Below the pieces are notes generated by a model. That model was not told where the DNA came from. It did not search any database and worked only from the letters and a program-made list of their open reading frames with translations. This document shows positions 18,858 through 22,588 of a DNA stretch of 22,588 bases, piece by piece. A program made the translations under genes and the position numbers. This DNA comes from Dunaliella salina (taxonomy: Eukaryota > Chlorophyta > Chlorophyceae > Chlamydomonadales > Dunaliellaceae), in contig MU069439.1 of the NCBI GenBank assembly GCA_002284615.2, forward strand, positions 614,913-637,500, read 5' to 3'. Positions within the stretch are counted from its first letter, which is position 1, and every line of letters starts with the position of its first letter.

Positions 18858-18920
18858 TGGGGTGCTTCTCTCCAATCAGAGTCCCCATGTGAAGTTGGTA
18901 TGGCCTGGACTATTAGAAGC

Positions 18921-19056
18921 TTGTTGTCAAGCCTTTTCCATGTATCAAGCATTGCTTCCTCCAGGGCCTTGAGCTGCGCATCCTGTTCAATTAACAAGCC
19001 TATTCCATTGTATCAAGCGTTGCTTCCTCCAAGGCTTTGAGCTCCGCATCCTGTTC
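18921..19056 (-). repeat. 68-bp tandem duplication inside a coiled-coil exon
   Basis: Units start at 19056 and 18988 on -. Both begin GAACAGGATGCG and encode EQDA(E/Q)LKALEEA. The upstream unit has one extra A after GATACA and a TAG, so it ends LDTME and stop. The downstream unit continues LDTWKRLDNKLL. Because 68 is not a multiple of three, the duplication shifts the frame. Confidence 0.8.
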
Positions 19057-22000
19057 AGCGCACCGCTGCCTGAGGGTCTCTACGTCAGCAGCTTGAAGAG
19101 CAGCGTTGGCACGCTCCTGCACAGGCAGGTACCCAGAAGTAGAGCTGGAAAAGGAAAGGAAAACTGCACTGGCATGAGAAGTCCTCCCAACATCAAATAA
19201 CCAAAGCAGACACTGGAGCAGGGGTTGAGAGTGGACAACCTACACACGCCCTGAGGACTCAGCACCTTCCACACTTGAGTGCACTAATTGGTCCTCCCAC
19301 AGGAAATGCCTCTCAAGACAAGGGCCCTAAAGCTGCCGTATCGCGGAACACCTTTTCTTCTCCTTCCCACACCACAACCACTGAACCTTGCATCACCCAG
19401 ATGATTCACCATATGCACAAGCAGCCCACAGGTTAAGCACTTGGGACACGGGTCATACATGTCTTGCTCTATCTGCCATGTGGTCAGTATATTCACAAGG
19501 CTCACTCACTTCCCTAAAGGAATTTCCCTCACCGTGTTCAGAGTGGCCCTCAGTTGCTCGAGTTCTGCCAGGATGCCTGTTTGCGAAGCCTCCGCAGCTT
19601 GGGACTGCACAGGAAGGAAAGGAAAAAAAGTACATAAGCAGAGGAACTCTCCCCTACATCAATCTAGGAGAAGAAGACAAAGTGGCCCAGAAGAGCTGTG
19701 AGTGGGGCTGCACAACAATGGCGCACTCATACGGGTGGTGATCTGACGGCTGGCAGCAAGCCACAAATCGGTGGCCATGGAACCGCTAACCAACTCCTAG
19801 TTGTAGAATGGACAGCGGCTGGGGTGGTGAACGCACACGGTGCACGAGTGGGCAAAAGGATATGACAGCGAGCAAACAAGCATGTCTGTTGTGTCGCGCT
19901 GTCAGGAAGAGTCATGCAACGGCAGGGGCTGCTGAGCAAACTTTATAAAGAGAACAGATCTAGGCCGTTTCCTGCTTCTGGAACAAAGATGGGAACCTGC
20001 CTCTGTCAGCCCCATGGGAAAGCCACAGCAGGGAACCGAAGATTGCACTCACATCAAAAGCCCGTGGCTGCGCACACATTGAGGTTGTTTCAATACACAG
20101 ACATACCAATAAACAAGAGAGCAACCTTCACACAAAGCACACAGTCGCAAGTGAGGCACACTGCAGCTGGCAAGGCATGCCTGAATGTTTGCATTGAGCA
20201 ACCTGCCCACCTGCTGTGTTTGCTGGTCCAGCTGGCCCTGCATGTGTCGCAGCTGCTCCTCACACTCCTGTACGGCACGCCAGAGCAGGTGAGCTTCGGT
20301 GATCTTTACGATGTTTAAAAAATGAGGGTTTGAAGCCATGAGCTGGAGCTGGCACAAGCCTGGGATTGCAGCCTCCTCAGGCCCTGAGCGAAGGCGCACC
20401 ACCTCCAGCCCAGCTGAGTCTCGCCCGGACAAAAGCCTTGCAAGAGGCAGCAGCGGCTTTTGCAATTAATATGCCACAAAGCATATCTCAGCCCAATTGG
20501 GTACCGCCCAGACAAAGGCCTTGCCATAAATAGCAGAGGATTTTACAAGCAATATACCACAGAGGAGGAATGTCTCAGGCCAGCTGGGTCCCGCTTTGAC
20601 AAAGGCCATGCAAGAAGCAACAAGGGGCTCTTAGGGATGGGTAATTCGAGAGCTCAGAATTGTACTAGAACTCTTTCGAGACTTTTCAAACCATTCGCGG
20701 ATTTAAAATTGGCAGTCCAAAGAACTTGATGCCCTCTGCCAAAAATGAACCCTTGACACTCCCTTCCAACACCCCGCCGATGGCCTCTTGTCCTTCCCTA
20801 TCATCATTTGCAAACAATTGTGCAAGGGGGCCCTAGGGGGAATGGCGGGACAGGTGGTTGGAGGTGCAATTTTACCTCATTCCCAGCCTCCTGCCTGCAG
20901 GCAAATGCTCAATTGAACAGTCTGTCAAACCTCAAACTTTTTCAAACTGTGTGCAACTTATCTTGCTAACCCTGGCTCTCATACAATCAATGCATCACAG
21001 AGGAAAAACAGCACAGCCCAGCTGGGTCCCGCTTGGACAAAGGCCTTGCAAGAAGCAGCAGAGGACCTTACATAAGTTGATACATTACAGAGGAAAATAT
21101 CACAGCCCAGCTGGATCCCGCCCTGGAAAAAGGCATTGCGAGATGCAACAGAGGCTCTTACAAGTGATGTTAAAAAGAGAGGAGATATCTCAGCCCAGCT
21201 GGGTCCCGCTTGGACAAATGCCTTGCTGGGAGCAACAGAGGCTCTTACAAAATTGATCTACCACACAAATCATTTCACAGCCCAACTGGATCCCGCGCGG
21301 ACAAAGGATTTGCACAAAGCAACAGAGGCCCTTGAAGTCAATACACCATAGAAAACATTTCACGGCCCAGCTGGGTCATGCGTGGACAAGAGGACTTGTC
21401 AGAAGTAACACAGGCTCTCGTATATGCTGTGAACTGCCAAGCATAGGCAGTGGGGGCCTTGCAATAAGCAATAAGGGCCCATCATAAGCAGAGAGCTCCT
21501 GGCAATAAGCTGCAAGGACTTGGCACGGAGCAGCAAGGTCCTTGGAATAAGGTGCAAGGGCATTGCAGCAAGCAGCAAGGGCCTGGCAATAAGCGGCAAG
21601 GGCTAGGCACTGCGCAGCAAGGTCCGTGTATTAAGCTGCAGGGGTGCAAGGGCTTTGCAGTAGGGCCTGGCAACCTGCAGCTCTTGTGCATGAGGACGAA
21701 ACAGGGCTAAATTTCGGTTGTACAAACAGATGGATGGACAGACCAGGCACTGGATGGGCTTGGGATGTATACAAGAGCACCATTGTTGCTGCTCACAGCC
21801 TTTTAAAGAATTGCGATGCACGCATGCTGTGCCAAGTACAAGCAATTGGAGAACCAGGTCCTCTTGCACAACAAACAAAGCGCAACCTGCATTTCAGAGG
21901 AAAACTGGCTAAAAGCAAGAAGAGTATAGACTGTTGGGCCTCCTTTCATCCCTTGCAATCCCTGGCAGCAATCGACCTTTTACATTTGGTGTCACTCTAA

Positions 22001-22491
22001 TGCAAACATCATGAATTACAAACTTGTGTTTTTGGTTGGCAGCGATTGAACTCAGGTGCTGCTGCGTCCATGCGCCTGTGCTCTGCCCCACTGCCCCTTT
22101 TTGTTAACAATACAAGCAACAAGCTGAGGACCTTGCAGCCTCATTATCCATGAAAATGTTCATTCGAATGTTCATACGAATGTTTGTACGAATGGGTGCC
22201 CCTCAAAACGTCACTTCCATGAACCAACGGCAAGGGATACTAAGCATACGCCAGCGAGCTGCATTAGGCAGATGCATTTGCACGACACTCAAGTCTGAGG
22301 GTCCCTAGGACCACCCCACCCAGGTCGACTCAAACTTAATGTCGACTTCTTGACCTCATCTTGACCTCGTGTGGACCTCCACCTCCTCACCTGGGCCCGC
22401 TTGTTGGCCTCCTCTGCCTGTTCACGTGCAGCTGCAGCTTCACTGCGTGCGGCATCCAGCTCCCCTGGAGCTGAGCTGCCTGCCTTCAGCG
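19000..22491 (-). CDS. Coiled-coil protein gene, partial, at least four short exons
   Basis: Exons on -: 22391-22491 (ends CAG|GTGAGG; ELDAARSEAAAAREQAEEAN), 20211-20267 (CAG|GAG to CAG|GTGGGC; ECEEQLRHMQGQLDQQTQQ), 19533-19604 (TGTGCAG|TCC to ACG|GTGAGG; SQAAEASQTGILAELEQLRA), and 19000-19116 (TGTGCAG|GAG; ERANAALQAADVETLRQRCA, ending LDTME and TAG). Internal junctions are all phase 0, so the exons join in frame. All encode Ala/Glu/Gln/Leu-rich helices with heptad spacing, typical of long coiled-coil structural or scaffold proteins; nothing is more specific. The gene enters from the right edge, so the N-terminus is missing, and other small exons may have been missed. The last exon is affected by a frame-shifting tandem duplication, so the stop may be secondary. 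Confidence 0.65.
19148..19230 (-). mobile_element. LINE 3' tail fragment in an intron (E/G type)
   Basis: On - this reads TTTGATGTTGGGAGGACTTC, then a tail TTTTCCTTTCCTTTTCC ending about 32 bases before the acceptor of exon 19000-19116. It matches the 3' end of copies E and G (TTGATGTAAGGAGAGTTTCT, then a T-rich tail). Confidence 0.6.
19608..19705 (-). mobile_element. LINE 3' tail fragment abutting a splice acceptor
   Basis: On - it runs from CACAGCTCTTCTGGGCC through TTGATGTAGGGGAGAGTTCC to the tail CTTTTTTTCCTTTCCTTCC, followed at once by TGTGCAG and exon 19533-19604. Order and motifs match the 3' untranslated region of copy G (GGCTCTTTTTTGAGC, then TTGATGTAAGGAGAG, then T-rich tail). Confidence 0.7.
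19706..20210. other. Intron sequence, no further exon assigned
   Basis: A GTGAGT donor on - near 20048 follows a 15-base open piece after GTGCGCAG (PRAFD, phase 0). This could be a micro-exon of the coiled-coil gene, but it is too short to support. Nothing else was recognised. Confidence 0.3.
20406..21428. repeat. Minisatellite, eight copies of an ~86-bp unit, interrupted
   Basis: Unit starts are near 20406, 20489 and 20576, then after an insertion 21014, 21103, 21191, 21278 and 21363, giving a period of 83-89 bp. Each unit opens CAGCCCAGCTGGGTCCCGC or a close variant, then GGACAAAGGCCTTGC, GCAACAGAGGCTCTTAC and CACAGAGGAAA-like ends. It fills most of the intron between the first and second visible coiled-coil exons. 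One + frame stays open over nearly two units (21136-21351), but other copies contain stops, so coding is unlikely. Confidence 0.9.
20634..20973. mobile_element. ~340-bp hAT-like non-autonomous insertion
   Basis: The insertion interrupts the third minisatellite unit. GGCTCTTA (20626-20633) before it and GGCTCTCA (20974-20981) after it look like an 8-bp target-site duplication with one change. The ends are GGGATGGGTAATTC and, as reverse complement, AGGGTTAGCAAGAT; such AGGG-type ends and 8-bp duplications are typical of hAT transposons. No coding capacity is present. Confidence 0.55.
21458..21668. repeat. 21-bp tandem repeat (about nine units)
   Basis: Units such as CTGGCAATAAGCTGCAAGGAC, TTGGCACGGAGCAGCAAGGTC and ATTGCAGCAAGCAGCAAGGGC follow each other at exactly 21 bp for at least six units, then become irregular. 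On - each unit reads as seven residues of the type ALAAYCQ or DLAAPCQ, a Leu every seven residues, on the same strand as the coiled-coil exons. No splice sites bounding it were found. Confidence 0.85.
21669..22390. other. Intron sequence, short repeats only
   Basis: It contains a threefold 12-bp repeat (22155-22190: AATGTTCATTCG and two variants) and a loose TTGACCTC repeat near 22349-22376. A tRNA-like stretch on - (about 22040-22105) was examined and not called. Confidence 0.4.

Positions 22492-22492
<1 letters not shown>

Positions 22493-22588
<96 letters not shown>
22493..22588. repeat. (TG)n microsatellite at the right edge
   Basis: Ninety-six bases of TG repeat run to the end of the window. 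On - this is a CA tract that ends in CACAG exactly at the acceptor of the exon starting at 22491. Confidence 0.97.

Noticed and set aside
19117..19144. Alternative acceptor CCTTTTCCAG on - extending the last coiled-coil exon to 19144
   Set aside because: It is open and has a better pyrimidine tract, but its phase does not match the phase 0 donors of the upstream exons.
20406..21428. Regular repeats that could suggest a CRISPR-like array
   Set aside because: The units are about 86 bp, divergent along their whole length and without unique spacers, inside a eukaryotic intron; this is a minisatellite.
22040..22105. tRNA-like sequence on the - strand with A-box-like TGGGGCAGAGC and B-box-like GAGTTCAATC
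   Set aside because: The T-loop motif fits, but the T stem and acceptor stem do not pair. At best it is a decayed tRNA-derived SINE fragment.

Overview
The window looks like nuclear DNA from a green-lineage eukaryote, most likely a green alga. The evidence is GT-AG introns with consistent phase, repeated TGTAA motifs just after plausible stop codons (the poly(A) signal typical of chlorophyte algae), a reconstructable gene for a plastid-type protein, long (AC)n/(GT)n microsatellites, and a non-LTR retrotransposon family with a C-terminal restriction-like endonuclease. Nothing bacterial is visible. Most long open frames are chance; the real coding sequence lies in short exons.

Layout: 1-70 is an (AC)n tract. 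71-5075 is intergenic and repeat-rich. It holds a palindrome cluster (about 195-320), a hairpin element with 41-bp arms (2024-2162), and 5'-truncated copies of one LINE family: one on + (689-1030) and four stacked head to tail on - (2958-5066). 5076-9250 has mostly unassigned sequence, with weak terminal-exon candidates on - (7009-7336 and 8529-8657) and one low-confidence + frame (5814-6203). 9254-10172 holds two + strand terminal-exon candidates, each followed by TGTAA. 10651-10986 is (GT)n around a 152-base N gap.

The best-supported gene is at 11364-13437 on -. Six exons with compatible phases encode about 221 residues: a plastid transit-peptide-like N-terminus, two LysM domains and a C-terminal membrane segment. 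14381-14577 is a foldback element. 15610-17433 is a nest of LINE copies, one of which carries a 12-bp target-site duplication.

18880-22491 on - is part of a coiled-coil protein gene with short exons. Its introns hold two minisatellites, a hAT-like insertion, and LINE 3' tails that sit directly at splice acceptors. The right edge is again (GT)n, abutting an exon of this gene.

There is no operon-like cooperation between genes. The theme is a host region shaped by retrotransposon 3' ends and by tandem repeats that sit next to, and may contribute to, exon boundaries. All gene models come from reading splice signals by eye.
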